A stretch of DNA of 64,000 nt from Haladaptatus halobius (lineage in GTDB: Archaea > Halobacteriota > Halobacteria > Halobacteriales > Haladaptataceae), in NCBI RefSeq assembly GCF_020618475.1, contig NZ_CP085335.1:744001-808000 (forward strand). The letters run 5' to 3'. Below the pieces are notes generated by a model, which did not search any database, was not told the DNA's origin, and saw only the letters and a program-made list of their open reading frames with translations. Made by a program: the position numbers and the translations under genes. Below are positions 52,328 through 61,420 of this stretch, piece by piece. The stretch's first letter is position 1, and every line of letters starts with the position of its first letter.

Positions 52328-52737
52328 GCGCGGGAGTAGGGAGTGGTGTGGTAAGGTGCCTTCGTTTCTCCTTCGACGTTCCCGACTCGCCGACTATCAA
52401 CTCGACCACCGCCGACGCAACCGCAGAAATCGTAGAGCCAAAAACCGCAACCGCACCGCATCAGCCACACCCTCCCCAACCGATTCCTTCGCTCCCTATC
52501 GGTCGCTCCGTCATCCCTCGTGCGAGCGTCTGGCGGCTCGGCCGACCGCCGGCCTCGCCGCCGCGCCAGCGCGCGCCGAGGTAACATTGTCGAACTCGCG
52601 TCCCTCGATAGTTCGTCCAGCCGGTGTGCAACGTCGGCCGTCTCGCCTATCTATCACAACTTGAGTTGCCTATTTTCAACTGTGATTTCACACGTATTTC
52701 CGTTAAAGTGAAACCCGGACGCGGGGAAGGGTGGAGT
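52328..52737. other. Intergenic region with dispersed repeat and promoter
   Basis: No gene. It contains repeat copy 2 at 52444-52575. An AT-rich promoter zone lies at 52650-52715, where CGTTAAAGTG (52701-52710) is about 30 bp before the ATG at 52738. Confidence 0.5.
52444..52575. repeat. Dispersed intergenic repeat, copy 2
   Basis: It matches the copy at 40742-40870 in block order and sequence (CCTCCCCAACC, TTCGCTCCCTATCGGTCGCT, ATCCCTCG, then CCGACCGCCGGCCTCGCC). There are small indels between the copies. Confidence 0.6.
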
Positions 52738-53154
52738 ATGAGCGCAGATCAGGAACAGCAGTCGATTCGCTGCCTCGTCGCCAAGGTCGGTCTAGACGGT
52801 CACGACCGCGGGGCGCATGTCATCGCCCGCGCCTTCCGCGACGCGGGATTCGAAGTCGTCTACTCAGGTCTCCACAACGCCCCCGACGAGATCGTGCAGG
52901 CCGCCGTACAGGAGGACGTGAACGTCCTTGGGATCTCCATTCTCTCCGGAGCGCACAACACCCTCATCCCCAAGATAGTCGACGGGCTGAAAGAGTACGA
53001 CGCCTTCGAAGACACCCTCATCCTCGTCGGCGGCGTCGTGCCGGACGACGACAAGGCGAAACTCAAGGAACTCGGTGTCGCGGAGGTGTTCGGTCCGGGC
53101 ACGCCGATGGAAGAGACTATCCGATTCGTCCGCGAAAACGCGCCCGAACGATGA
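52738..53154 (+). CDS. mcmB: Methylmalonyl-CoA mutase B12-binding subunit
   Basis: Predicted protein of 138 aa, the C-terminal cobalamin domain as a separate subunit. The B12 motif is KVGLDGHDRGAHVIARAFRD (lower-ligand His in DGHDRG), followed by LGISILSGAH and VGGVVPDDD. It works with the large subunit (not in this window) to interconvert methylmalonyl- and succinyl-CoA in propionate metabolism. Overlaps meaB by ATGA. Confidence 0.94.
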   Translation: MSADQEQQSIRCLVAKVGLDGHDRGAHVIARAFRDAGFEVVYSGLHNAPDEIVQAAVQEDVNVLGISILSGAHNTLIPKIVDGLKEYDAFEDTLILVGGVVPDDDKAKLKELGVAEVFGPGTPMEETIRFVRENAPER

Positions 53155-54149
53155 GCGCGAAGCACGCGGAGTTGCTGGACGACCTCCTCGCTGGAAAGCA
53201 CCGGGCGTTGGCGCGCGTCATCACGAAGATAGAGAACCGCGATTCCGGCTACCGAGAACTCGTTTCGGAACTGCACGACCACACCGGCGACGCCGAGGTT
53301 ATCGGCATCACCGGCAGTCCCGGCGCGGGCAAATCGACGCTCGTGGACAAGGTGGCGAACCGCTACCGCGAGCGCGGCGAGACGGTCGGCGTCATCGCCA
53401 TCGACCCCTCCTCGCCGTTCACCGGCGGCGCGGTGCTCGGCGACCGCATCCGGATGGCGAGCAACGTCGGCGATATGGACGTGTTTTTCCGGTCAATGAG
53501 CGCCCGCGGCAGCCTCGGCGGCCTCTCCACCGCGACGACGGACGCCGTGAAGGCGCTCGACGCCTTCGGCAAGGACAAGGTGATAGTCGAGACGGTCGGT
53601 GCGGGACAGAACGAGATCGATATCGTGCGAACCGCCGACACGGTCGCGGTGCTGGTGCCTCCGGAGAGCGGCGACGCCGTCCAGATGCTCAAGGCGGGCA
53701 TCCTCGAAATCGCCGACGTGTTCGCGGTGAACAAGGCCGACCTCCCCGGCGCAGATCGGGCGGTACAGGAACTCACGGAGATGATAGAGATGCGCGGCCA
53801 CCAGCCCACGCTCGAATTCGCCGACGGCGTGGAGGGGTACGACTGGACGCCCCGCGTCGTCGAGACGGTCGCGAAAGACGGCGAGGGCGTCACCGAGTTC
53901 GTGAGCGTGCTGGACGAGCACCACGATCTGCTCGAATCGACGGGAATGCTGGAAGCGAAGGCACGAACCCGCTACGCCGAGGAGATTCGAACGCTTCTGC
54001 GCGAGGATGTAAACGAACTCGTCGCAGAGGAGATCGAGGCTCAGGACGGGATGCGGGAGTTGGTCGACAGCGTGCTCGAACGCGAAACCGACCCCTACTC
54101 CGTGGCCGACGAAATAATCACGCCGATCGAAGACTGCCTACACGACTGA
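53151..54149 (+). CDS. meaB: MeaB-type GTPase, methylmalonyl-CoA mutase chaperone
   Basis: Predicted protein of 332 aa. SIMIBI-class G protein that protects and reloads the B12 mutase. Motifs: Walker A GITGSPGAGKSTLVDKVANR (about 52-70), AIDPSSPFTGGAVLGDRIRM, the switch region FFRSMSARGSLGGLSTATTD, VETVGAGQNEIDI, and NKADLPGAD. A C-terminal dimer helix region is present. Co-translated with the B12 subunit. Confidence 0.95.
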   Translation: MSAKHAELLDDLLAGKHRALARVITKIENRDSGYRELVSELHDHTGDAEVIGITGSPGAGKSTLVDKVANRYRERGETVGVIAIDPSSPFTGGAVLGDRIRMASNVGDMDVFFRSMSARGSLGGLSTATTDAVKALDAFGKDKVIVETVGAGQNEIDIVRTADTVAVLVPPESGDAVQMLKAGILEIADVFAVNKADLPGADRAVQELTEMIEMRGHQPTLEFADGVEGYDWTPRVVETVAKDGEGVTEFVSVLDEHHDLLESTGMLEAKARTRYAEEIRTLLREDVNELVAEEIEAQDGMRELVDSVLERETDPYSVADEIITPIEDCLHD

Positions 54150-54193
54150 TTTTTGGCATAACCGATAAACCCGTTCGCACCGCCTTGGTACGT

Positions 54194-55132
54194 ATGAAAC
54201 TTCGTCGACTCGCCACGGCCACCGCGGGCGGGCTGGGACTCGCCGCGCTCGCCAATCGGACGCTAGCTCGGCAGGTGGAACCACTCGACCCGCCGCTGTC
54301 GGGGGAGCAGGGAACCTACCACTGGCGCGGGTTCGACGTGGCCTACACCGAAGCGGGCGACCCGAACGACCCGGACGTGCTCTTGCTGCACGGCATCCAC
54401 GCCGCCGCCTCGAACAAGGAGTTCGACAAGATCTTCGAGCAGCTCTCGACGCAGTATCACGTCCTCGCACCCGACTTCCCCGGTTTCGGTCGCTCGTCGC
54501 GCCCGCCGGTCGAGTATTCGGCGTCGCTGTACACCGCCTTCGTCGTGGACTTCGCCGAGGACATGACCGACGACGCCATCTGCCTCGCGTCGTCGCTCTC
54601 CGGAGCCTACGCGACGCTCGCGCAGAACGAAACGGGGGCGTTCTCTCGGCTGGAACTCATCTGCCCAACCGCCGACACCGGTTCGCGGCGGTCGTGGCTT
54701 CGGGCGCTCTTTCGCGCTCCGGTCGTCGGCACCGCACTGTTCAACGCCCTCGCCAGCAAACGCTCGATTCGGCGGTTCAACGAGCGCGACGGCTACTTCA
54801 GCGAGGCGTCATACACGGAGCGCGACGTGGAGTTCGAGTGGCAGACCGCGCATCAGCCCGGCGCCCGGTTCGCGCCCGCGTCGTTCGTGGCGAACTACCT
54901 TGACCCCGACGTCGATCTCGGCGAGGAGCTAGCGCGAGCGGACGTGCCGGTGACCCTCGTCTGGGGGCGGGAAGCGAAGGTCACGCCGCTAGAAGACGGC
55001 CAGAAGCTCGCGGACCAAGGAGATACGCGGCTCATCGTCTTCGACGAAGCGCGACTCCTCCCGCACGTCGAACATCCCGGCCCGTTCTTGGAAGTGCTGT
55101 TCGACGAGCTAACGGCGCTCGAACAGCAATAA
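54194..55132 (+). CDS. Alpha/beta hydrolase
   Basis: Predicted protein of 312 aa. The oxyanion region is DVLLLHGIHAAASNKEFDKI; the lid and next strand are VLAPDFPGFGRSSRPPVEYS. The nucleophile elbow reads CLASSLSGAYATL: a Ser with Ser instead of Gly on one side, as in many haloarchaeal members. A late His (LLPHVEHPGPFLEVLF) completes the triad. A hydrophobic N-terminus (RLATATAGGLGLAALANRTL) may be a signal or anchor. Its 3' end overlaps the convergent DUF35 gene by 24 bp. Substrate unknown. Confidence 0.88.
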   Translation: MKLRRLATATAGGLGLAALANRTLARQVEPLDPPLSGEQGTYHWRGFDVAYTEAGDPNDPDVLLLHGIHAAASNKEFDKIFEQLSTQYHVLAPDFPGFGRSSRPPVEYSASLYTAFVVDFAEDMTDDAICLASSLSGAYATLAQNETGAFSRLELICPTADTGSRRSWLRALFRAPVVGTALFNALASKRSIRRFNERDGYFSEASYTERDVEFEWQTAHQPGARFAPASFVANYLDPDVDLGEELARADVPVTLVWGREAKVTPLEDGQKLADQGDTRLIVFDEARLLPHVEHPGPFLEVLFDELTALEQQ

Positions 55133-55480
55133 TCGTTCGCCCGCCGTCTCCGTCTCACCCACGGCCGCGGCGACCTTCGTGCCGACTCCTACGTCGTCGT
55201 TCGCCACGCCGGTCAGTCGAACCGGGCCGAAGTCGGCGATGGCGGTCGTGTAGGGCACGTCGTCCGCGAACGACGGCGCGGCGACGTGGACGACGGTGTA
55301 CGTCTCTATCTCGCCCGTCTCGGGCAGCGTCGTCTCTTCGAGGTCGGTCGCGCCGCACCGGGGGCAGACTCGACGCGGCGGGAGCGAGCCGTGACCGTTC
55401 TCGCATTCCAGGTAGTAACTCTCGCCCTCGGCGACGGCGTCAAGCCACTCGTCGTAGCCCGTGTTAGCGTGGTCGCTCAT
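55109..55480 (-). CDS. DUF35 OB-fold/zinc-ribbon partner of thiolase
   Basis: Predicted protein of 123 aa. Zinc ribbon LECENGHGSLPPRRVCPRC (one pair shows Cys/His) followed by an OB fold (TYTVVHVAAPSFADDVPYTT). Such DUF35 proteins form complexes with thiolase-fold enzymes, e.g. in archaeal mevalonate synthesis, and channel acyl-CoA. The thiolase 55 nt upstream is the obvious partner. Confidence 0.9.
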   Translation of the reverse strand: MSDHANTGYDEWLDAVAEGESYYLECENGHGSLPPRRVCPRCGATDLEETTLPETGEIETYTVVHVAAPSFADDVPYTTAIADFGPVRLTGVANDDVGVGTKVAAAVGETETAGERLLLFERR

Positions 55481-55535
55481 TCTTCCACCTCCAGAGCACA
55501 GCTCTGGCGTACTCTCGTTCGCTCGCAGTGCTCGT

Positions 55536-56702
55536 TCACGAGACCACCTCCAGCACGTGGACGGTGGCGCTGGCGACGGTACCACCCGCGTTGTGAGCGA
55601 CGCCGACAGTTGCGTCCGGCACGGTGTCGCTGTTCGGGTGGTCGCCGCGCAGGAGGCGCGTCAACTCCGCGAGTTGGCTCGTCCCCGTCGCGCCGACCGG
55701 GTGGCCCTTCGCCTTCAGGCCGCCGGAGAGGTTGACCGGGCGCTCGCCGTCGCGGGTCGTCTCGCCGCGCCGTGCCGCGCCGATTCCTTCGCCGGGCGCG
55801 TAGAAGTCGAGGGCTTCGAGCGCGAGGACTTCGGCGATAGTGAAACAGTCGTGCACCTCGGCCACGTCCACGTTCGTCGCGTCGATGCCCGCCTCGGCGT
55901 AGGCCTCTTCGGCGGCCTCCTCGGCGGCCGGCGAGCGGGCGAGATACTCCCGACCGTGGAGAGCCATGCGGTCGCCGCCTTGTCCGGTGCCCGTGATGGA
56001 CACCGGCGCGTCGAGTCCGTGTTCTGCAGCGAACTCGTCGCTGACGAGCACGGCGGCTGACGCCCCGTCGGTGATGGGGCAGGCGTCGAACAGCCCGAGC
56101 GGTTCCGCGATCATCGGGGCGTCGAGCGCCTGCTCCACGCTGATCTCCTTCTGGAACTGGGCGTGTTCGTTCGGCAGGGCGTGCTCGTGGTTCTTGACCG
56201 CGACGTGGGCCAAATCCTCGTGCGAACCGCCGTATCGCTCGAAGTAGGCGCGAGCCATCAGCGCGTAGGCACCGGGGAAGGTCATTCCGGCCCGAACCTC
56301 GTATAGGTCGTCCGCGGCGATGGCGAGGGCTTCGGTGGTTCTGGCGGTTCCGAGGTTGTTCATACGCTCCGCGCCGCCGACTAGCAGGGCGTCGGCTTCG
56401 CCGTTGCGGATGTCCTTGACGGCCTGCCGGATCGCCACGCCACTGGAGGCGCACGCGCTCTCGTAACGCGTGGCGGGCGCGCGAACCCCCGCGGCCTCGG
56501 CCATTAGCGGCCCTTGGTGGCCCTGGTGTTCGGCCAACTCGCCCATGAAGTTGCCGTAGTAGAGTCCTTCGATGTCCTCACGGGAGACGTTGCCGTCGGC
56601 GAACGCCGTCGCGCTCGCCTCGGCGAAGAGGTCTCTCCCCGTTCGCTCGGGATGCTTCCCGAAGTGGGTCAACCCGACTCCCGCAATCCGAACGCCTGTC
56701 AT
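55536..56702 (-). CDS. Thiolase-family protein (SCP2-thiolase type)
   Basis: Predicted protein of 388 aa. Thiolase fold with the nucleophile Cys in TRYESACASSGVAIRQAV, histidine/acid motif AEVHDCFTIAEVLALE, GHPVGATGTSQLAEL and a C-terminal HNAGGTVASATVHVLE. This subgroup pairs with DUF35 proteins and acts in acyl-CoA condensation or thiolysis. The reaction direction cannot be read. An inverted repeat sits at its transcription start. Confidence 0.92.
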   Translation of the reverse strand: MTGVRIAGVGLTHFGKHPERTGRDLFAEASATAFADGNVSREDIEGLYYGNFMGELAEHQGHQGPLMAEAAGVRAPATRYESACASSGVAIRQAVKDIRNGEADALLVGGAERMNNLGTARTTEALAIAADDLYEVRAGMTFPGAYALMARAYFERYGGSHEDLAHVAVKNHEHALPNEHAQFQKEISVEQALDAPMIAEPLGLFDACPITDGASAAVLVSDEFAAEHGLDAPVSITGTGQGGDRMALHGREYLARSPAAEEAAEEAYAEAGIDATNVDVAEVHDCFTIAEVLALEALDFYAPGEGIGAARRGETTRDGERPVNLSGGLKAKGHPVGATGTSQLAELTRLLRGDHPNSDTVPDATVGVAHNAGGTVASATVHVLEVVS

Positions 56703-56718
56703 ACCCGTAGTTACGGGT
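56703..56718. promoter_or_regulatory. Inverted repeat at the thiolase transcription start
   Basis: ACCCGTA-GT-TACGGGT, a perfect 7-bp stem, abuts the thiolase ATG (56702) on the minus strand. A TATA-like CTTACTTAAC lies just upstream (about 56724-56733), so the repeat covers the initiation site. Operator or leader hairpin. Confidence 0.5.
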
Positions 56719-56850
56719 GGCAGAGTTAAGTAAGCCACTCCTTTCAAACTCGAGAGACGGGAACCCACTCGGCGGCCGATAGAACGACGAAAATGCGTAC
56801 CTCTTGGAAACTCGAGAACGAAAACGTCGGGGGAGAAATCGACCGGCGAG

Positions 56851-57120
56851 TTACGACACCGCGACTTCGTCAGCGTGTTTGATGACCTCGACGGTCTCGG
56901 CGTCGACGACCTCGGTGTCGAGCCAGTGGGGAACGTAGTTTCGAGCCTCGAAATCGTCGCGTTCGTCTTCGCCGCCGATGACGCACCAGAGCTGAGGTTC
57001 GTCCGGACCGTGCCAGTCGCCCTGCCGAGTGACGGAGAAGCAGACGACCTCGGCACCGTCGTGTTCGATGATGGCGTTCTTGCGAATGCCGGGGTCGCCG
57101 TGGATGATGAGCCGCTTCAT
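56851..57120 (-). CDS. HAH_0734-family small protein
   Basis: Predicted protein of 89 aa, a conserved haloarchaeal protein of unknown function annotated as HAH_0734 family. Recognisable by MKRLIIHGDPGIRKNAIIEH, ARNYVPHWLDTEVVDAETVE. It is soluble and acidic, with no catalytic motif visible. Single gene. Confidence 0.85.
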   Translation of the reverse strand: MKRLIIHGDPGIRKNAIIEHDGAEVVCFSVTRQGDWHGPDEPQLWCVIGGEDERDDFEARNYVPHWLDTEVVDAETVEVIKHADEVAVS

Positions 57121-57165
57121 ACACAGGGGTTCGGAAGGCGGTCAATTAAGCGCTTCGCAACCGCC

Positions 57166-58062
57166 TTAGCCGTACGAGGAATCGTTGGCCATGTGGTAGA
57201 CGACGTCGTCCGCGCAGTTGGCCATGTACCCCGAGTGGTTCGAACCGACCTGCGAGGTCACGTCGTTCTCGACGTAGTTGCTCGGAACCGTGCCGTCCTC
57301 GTAGCCCGTCTCGCCGAGCGCGCGGTCGGCTTCGCGCGGCCAGTAGAGGTTCTGGAGCGTGCTGTCGTCGTCGCTATGGTAGTTGAACGTCGCCGACGTC
57401 TCGTTCAGGATGGCGTAGTAGGTCTTCGGCCACTCCTTGGTCGGCGCTTCGTTGTCCTGCGCCGCGCCGAGGAAGTGGACGCTGGCGAATCGAAGGTAGC
57501 CGTCGTCCCAGTAGGAATTCGTATCGAGTATCCGGAGCGCGTTCAAGACAACCTGCGCGCCGAGTGAGTGGCAGGTGAGTCGGAGGTCGCCGTTCGGGCA
57601 TGCGTACTTGTAGTCGAGAGCGAACTGCGCGAGCGCGTACCCGTTCTTCTGGGCGATCTCCTGCCCGGTGCCGAAGCCGCCCCAATCGCCGGGATCGTAC
57701 TTGTCCGGGGCGTTCGAATCCCACGAAAATCCGGCGACTTCGCCGCCGTATCCGACGCTCGTCAGGTTGTGGTAGGCTTCGTCGAAGTTGTTCAGCGCAC
57801 CCTGTCGGTCGTTGTCGTATCCGTGGACGTGCACGGTCAGTTCACCGGTACAGCCGGTGTCGACGCCGGGGACGCTCCCGTCAGTATCATAATCGGTCTG
57901 CGCATACCCGGCGTTGAGGTCACCCGAGCTGTTGTAGTGACCCCTCGTCGAGATGACCGAGTAGCCGTGGGCCGACGCGAGACCGGCGGTTCCGAGAACG
58001 CTGAGTCCGGTCGTTGCTGCTGCTGTGCCGCGGAGATATCGTCTGCGGGTAAATCGTTTCAT
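57166..58062 (-). CDS. Tat-exported alpha/beta hydrolase (lipase-like), copy A
   Basis: Predicted protein of 298 aa. Tat signal MKRFTRRRYLRGTAAATTGL (RR at residues 6-8) with cleavage near ASA-HG. The mature part has TVHVHGYDNDR (oxyanion His-Gly), EVAGFSWDSN, and the nucleophile elbow LTCHSLGAQVVLNAL (xHSLG). A terminal His in QVGSNHSGYM may be catalytic. It is secreted and probably an esterase or lipase. About half identical by eye to the next gene, 53 bp away, so this is a tandem duplicate, likely in one operon. Confidence 0.85.
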   Translation of the reverse strand: MKRFTRRRYLRGTAAATTGLSVLGTAGLASAHGYSVISTRGHYNSSGDLNAGYAQTDYDTDGSVPGVDTGCTGELTVHVHGYDNDRQGALNNFDEAYHNLTSVGYGGEVAGFSWDSNAPDKYDPGDWGGFGTGQEIAQKNGYALAQFALDYKYACPNGDLRLTCHSLGAQVVLNALRILDTNSYWDDGYLRFASVHFLGAAQDNEAPTKEWPKTYYAILNETSATFNYHSDDDSTLQNLYWPREADRALGETGYEDGTVPSNYVENDVTSQVGSNHSGYMANCADDVVYHMANDSSYG

Positions 58063-58115
58063 TTCGTATCGGTCGCTAGTCCGCGCGTTCGTGAAATCGG
58101 GACTGACGTACGCCG

Positions 58116-59021
58116 TCAGTCGTAGGACGGCACGTTGTTCATGTGGTAGACTATCTCGTCGCCGAGGTGGTCGAGGTAGCCCGAGTGGTCGTGACCCACC
58201 TGCGAGGTGGCGTCGAACTCGTTGTAGTTCGGCGCGGGCGTGTTACCGCTCTCGTAGCCCGTCTCGCCGAGGGCTTGGTCGAATTCGTAGGAGTTGTATA
58301 TCCACTGGAGCACGTCGTCCTCGTGGCTGTGGTAGTTGAACGTCGCCGCCGTCTCGTTGGCGATGGCGTAGTAGGTGTTCGACGACTCTTGGGTCGGTTT
58401 CTCGTTGTCGGTTGCGCCGCCGAGGATGTGCGTCGAGTACACCTGGTGGCCCTGATTATCCCACCACGAAGTCACGTCGAGCGAGCGGAGCGAACTCAAC
58501 AGCACCTGCGCGCCGAGCGAGTGACTGGCGAATCGGAGCGTCGCGTTCGGACAGTAGTATTTGAAATCGACCGCGAACTGCGCGAGTTTCTGCCCGTTCT
58601 CCTGCGCGACGGTCTGGGCCGTCCCCCAGCCATAGTCCGCGTCGCCGCTTCCGGCGTCGTTGTCCCACGAGTAGCCGACGAGCGTTCCGCCGTACCCCGC
58701 GTTTGCGAGCGTGTTCTTCGCGTCGAGGAACTTGTCCTTCGCGTCCTGCTCGGGGTTGTCGCCCTTCTTGTGCCAGCCGTGGATGAACACGGTCAGGTCG
58801 TTTACGCAGGAAGTGTCGACGCCTGGCACGTCGCCTGTCGTGTCGTAACTCGTCTGCGTCTCGCCCGCGGCGAGGCTACCGTCGTCGTTGTAGTGGCCGC
58901 GCGTGGAGACGATGGGAATGCCGTATCGCTCCGCGTTGGCGGTGCCGATGCCGAGCGTCGCCAGTCCGGTCGCGGCGACGCCCGTTCGCTCGAGAAACCG
59001 TCGTCGGTTAACGTCTACCAT
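58116..59021 (-). CDS. Tat-exported alpha/beta hydrolase (lipase-like), copy B
   Basis: Predicted protein of 301 aa. Tat signal VNRRRFLERTGVAATGLATL, cleavage after ANA. TVFIHGWHKKGDNPE, TLVGYSWDND, nucleophile elbow RFASHSLGAQVLLSSL, and HDHSGYLDHLGDEIVYHMNN at the end. It shares with copy A the block structure STRGHYN..G, VPGVDT.C, YYAI.NET.ATFNYHS. The two paired Cys residues may form disulfides. AT-rich promoter upstream at 59055-59095. Confidence 0.85.
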   Translation of the reverse strand: MVDVNRRRFLERTGVAATGLATLGIGTANAERYGIPIVSTRGHYNDDGSLAAGETQTSYDTTGDVPGVDTSCVNDLTVFIHGWHKKGDNPEQDAKDKFLDAKNTLANAGYGGTLVGYSWDNDAGSGDADYGWGTAQTVAQENGQKLAQFAVDFKYYCPNATLRFASHSLGAQVLLSSLRSLDVTSWWDNQGHQVYSTHILGGATDNEKPTQESSNTYYAIANETAATFNYHSHEDDVLQWIYNSYEFDQALGETGYESGNTPAPNYNEFDATSQVGHDHSGYLDHLGDEIVYHMNNVPSYD

Positions 59022-59220
59022 GGGTGGTACGAAGTATGTTTCGGACCGCTACTACTTCAAAATTTTTATTTCGGATATAGGATAAAATATCTCAGAACGA
59101 GACGATATATAGGTGTTGCTCGGAGTAGTCGTCCGAAGCAGTCGTGCGATCCCACCGCCGGACGCGAAACCAAACGGGTTTTAAGTCCCGGTCTACAAAC
59201 TCTCCGTAAGGTCGATATCT

Positions 59221-59502
59221 ATGCAGATGCCACGTCGATTTAACACGTATTGTCCGCACTGTCACGAACACCAAGAACACGAGGTCGAGAAGGTTCGAAC
59301 CGGCCGCCGAACGGGCATGAAGTGGAACGCCCGCCAGCAGAAGCGCGGCAAGGCCGTCATCGGTAACGCCGGTGGCTTCTCGAAGGTGCCCGGCGGAGAC
59401 AAGCCGACGAAGAAGACCGACCTCAAATACCGCTGTAGCGAGTGCGGCAAGGCCCACCTCCGCAAAGGATGGCGCGCCGGCCGACTCGAATTCCAGGAGT
59501 AA
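59221..59502 (+). CDS. rpl44e: 50S ribosomal protein L44e
   Basis: Predicted protein of 93 aa. Zinc-binding L44e with Cys11/Cys14 ([17 protein letters not shown]) and Cys72/Cys75 ([18 protein letters not shown]). MPRRFN two codons later is an alternative start. First gene of a classical archaeal operon L44e-S27e-aIF2alpha-Nop10. A TTTTAAG TATA element near 59178 precedes it. Confidence 0.97.
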   Translation: MQMPRRFNTYCPHCHEHQEHEVEKVRTGRRTGMKWNARQQKRGKAVIGNAGGFSKVPGGDKPTKKTDLKYRCSECGKAHLRKGWRAGRLEFQE

Positions 59503-59506
59503 CACC

Positions 59507-59680
59507 ATGGCAGGAAACTTCTACACCGTTCAGTGTCCGGACTGCGAGAACGAACAGACCCTCTTCGGGAAAGCCGCGACCGAGGTCAACTGCGTCGTCT
59601 GCGGGCACCGACTCGCCTCGCCGACCGGCGGTGAGGCCGAAATCGACGGCGACGTCGTAGAAACGATTCAATCCCGATGA
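59507..59680 (+). CDS. rps27e: 30S ribosomal protein S27e
   Basis: Predicted protein of 57 aa. Zinc ribbon with Cys10, Cys13, Cys29 and Cys32 ([28 protein letters not shown]). It lies 4 nt after L44e and overlaps aIF2alpha by ATGA. Confidence 0.96.
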   Translation: MAGNFYTVQCPDCENEQTLFGKAATEVNCVVCGHRLASPTGGEAEIDGDVVETIQSR

Positions 59681-60477
59681 AGTACAGTGGCTGGCCGGAA
59701 ATTGGCGAACTCGTCGTCGGGAAAGTCGACGAGATAGAGGACTTCGGGGTGTTCATCGACCTCGAGGAGTACGAGGACAAACGCGGTCTCGTCCACGTCA
59801 GCGAAGTCGCCAGCGGGTGGATAAAGAATGTCCGCGACCACGTCAACGAGGGCCAGACGGTCGTCTGTAAGGTGCTCGACGTGGACGAGGGGTCACAGCA
59901 GATAGACCTCTCTATCAAGGATGTCAACGAACACCAGCGCAGCGACAAGATACAAGACTGGAAGAATGAGCAGAAAGCCGACAAGTGGATGTCCCTCGCG
60001 TTCGGCGAGGAGATGACCGACGAGCAGTACACGGACGTCGCCAACGAACTCCTCGCTGAGTTCGGCAGCATCTATGACGGCTTCGAACAGGCGGCCATCC
60101 ACGGACCGGAGGCGCTCGCCGACACCGACCTCTCGGACGAAGAGATCGATTCGTTGGTCGAGACCGCCCGAGAGAACGTCTCGGTACCCTACGTCAACGT
60201 CACCGGCTACGTCGACCTCAGGAATCCGGGGAAAGACGGCGTCGACGCCATCAAGGAGGCGCTGAAAGCCGCCGAAGGAAACGGTGACATCCCCGAGGAG
60301 ATCGAACTCGCCGTGACGTACGTCGGTGCGCCCGAGTACCGGATTCGGGTCAAGGCACCGAACTACAAGACCGCCGAGGCGCAACTGGAACAGAGCGCCG
60401 CCCGCGCCGAGGCCGTCATGGAGGAGGTCGGCGGTACCGCCGCCTTCCACCGCGACCGCCACACCGACGACGAATGA
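59677..60477 (+). CDS. eif2a: Translation initiation factor 2 subunit alpha
   Basis: Predicted protein of 266 aa. N-terminal S1 RNA-binding domain (about 8-85: [40 protein letters not shown]), a helical middle domain, and a C-terminal alpha/beta domain that contacts the gamma subunit. Part of aIF2, which delivers initiator Met-tRNA. Overlaps both neighbours by 4 nt. Confidence 0.97.
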   Translation: MKYSGWPEIGELVVGKVDEIEDFGVFIDLEEYEDKRGLVHVSEVASGWIKNVRDHVNEGQTVVCKVLDVDEGSQQIDLSIKDVNEHQRSDKIQDWKNEQKADKWMSLAFGEEMTDEQYTDVANELLAEFGSIYDGFEQAAIHGPEALADTDLSDEEIDSLVETARENVSVPYVNVTGYVDLRNPGKDGVDAIKEALKAAEGNGDIPEEIELAVTYVGAPEYRIRVKAPNYKTAEAQLEQSAARAEAVMEEVGGTAAFHRDRHTDDE

Positions 60478-60656
60478 AATCCGACATCCGGGTGTGTTCC
60501 GCGTGGGAGGCGGAGCACGACCGCCCGGTGTACACCCTTTCTTCTACCTGTCCGGAGTGCGGAGCCGAGGCCGTAAACAGCGCCCCTGCCCCGTTCGACC
60601 CGGACGACCCCTACGGCGAGTACCGACGCGCTCTTAAGCGGCGCGCCCGCGAATAA
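60474..60656 (+). CDS. nop10: H/ACA RNP protein Nop10
   Basis: Predicted protein of 60 aa. Zinc-binding N-terminus with RVCSAWE and [20 protein letters not shown], then [14 protein letters not shown]. With Cbf5, Gar1 and L7Ae it guides RNA pseudouridylation. Confidence 0.96.
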   Translation: MKSDIRVCSAWEAEHDRPVYTLSSTCPECGAEAVNSAPAPFDPDDPYGEYRRALKRRARE

Positions 60657-60661
60657 GCCAC

Positions 60662-61420
60662 ATGGACGAAGTTGATATCGAGATCGTCGCAAATCCGGAC
60701 GTAGAAGCCCCGATACTCATCGAAGGGCTACCAGGCGTCGGCCACGTCGGCAAACTCGTCACCGAACACCTCCTCGAAGAGAAGGAGTGCGAACTCGTCC
60801 GGCGGGTGTACTCCGAGCACCTACCACCGCAGGTGAGCGTCGGCGACGACGGGACGACCGAACTGGTCTGCGTCGAACTCCACGCCCTAACGCTCGACGG
60901 ACAAGACGTACTCCTTTTGACCGGGGATTATCAGGCGCAGGACAACGTCGGTCACTACCGACTCACCGACGCTTTCCTCGACGTCGCCGAGGAGTTCGGC
61001 GTCGAGCGCGCGTTCGCCCTCGGCGGCGTGCCGACCGGCGAACTCATTGAGGAGTACGACGTGTTGGGCGCGGCGACGACATCCGAGTTCGTCGCGGAAC
61101 TCGAAGACGTCGGCGTCGAATTCCGCGAGGACGAACCGGCGGGCGGCATCGTCGGCACGAGCGGTCTCCTGCTCGGTCTCGGCCAGCGCCGCGGCGTCGA
61201 AGTGGCCTGCCTGATGGGCGAAACGAGTGGCTACCTCGTCGACCCGAAGAGCGCGCAAGCGGTGCTCGAAATCTTACAGGAGCTGCTCGGATTCGAGGTG
61301 GACTTCGGCTCACTCGAAGACCGCGCGGAGGAGATGGAGGAAGTCGTCGGCAAGATAGAGGAGATGGAGTCACAGCAGGCCGCGATGCCGTCCGACGACG
61401 ACCTCAGGTACATCGGCTAG
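60662..61420 (+). CDS. PAC2-family proteasome assembly chaperone
   Basis: Predicted protein of 252 aa. PAC2 signature: PILIEGLPGVGHVGKLVTEH, LLLTGDYQAQDNVGHYRLTD, AFALGGVPTGEL, SGLLLGLGQRRGVEVACLMG. It ends in a coiled-coil-like tail (RAEEMEEVVGKIEEMESQQ). It lies 5 nt after nop10 and probably belongs to the operon. It converges with the DUF7344-type gene, with a 4-nt overlap. Confidence 0.93.
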   Translation: MDEVDIEIVANPDVEAPILIEGLPGVGHVGKLVTEHLLEEKECELVRRVYSEHLPPQVSVGDDGTTELVCVELHALTLDGQDVLLLTGDYQAQDNVGHYRLTDAFLDVAEEFGVERAFALGGVPTGELIEEYDVLGAATTSEFVAELEDVGVEFREDEPAGGIVGTSGLLLGLGQRRGVEVACLMGETSGYLVDPKSAQAVLEILQELLGFEVDFGSLEDRAEEMEEVVGKIEEMESQQAAMPSDDDLRYIG

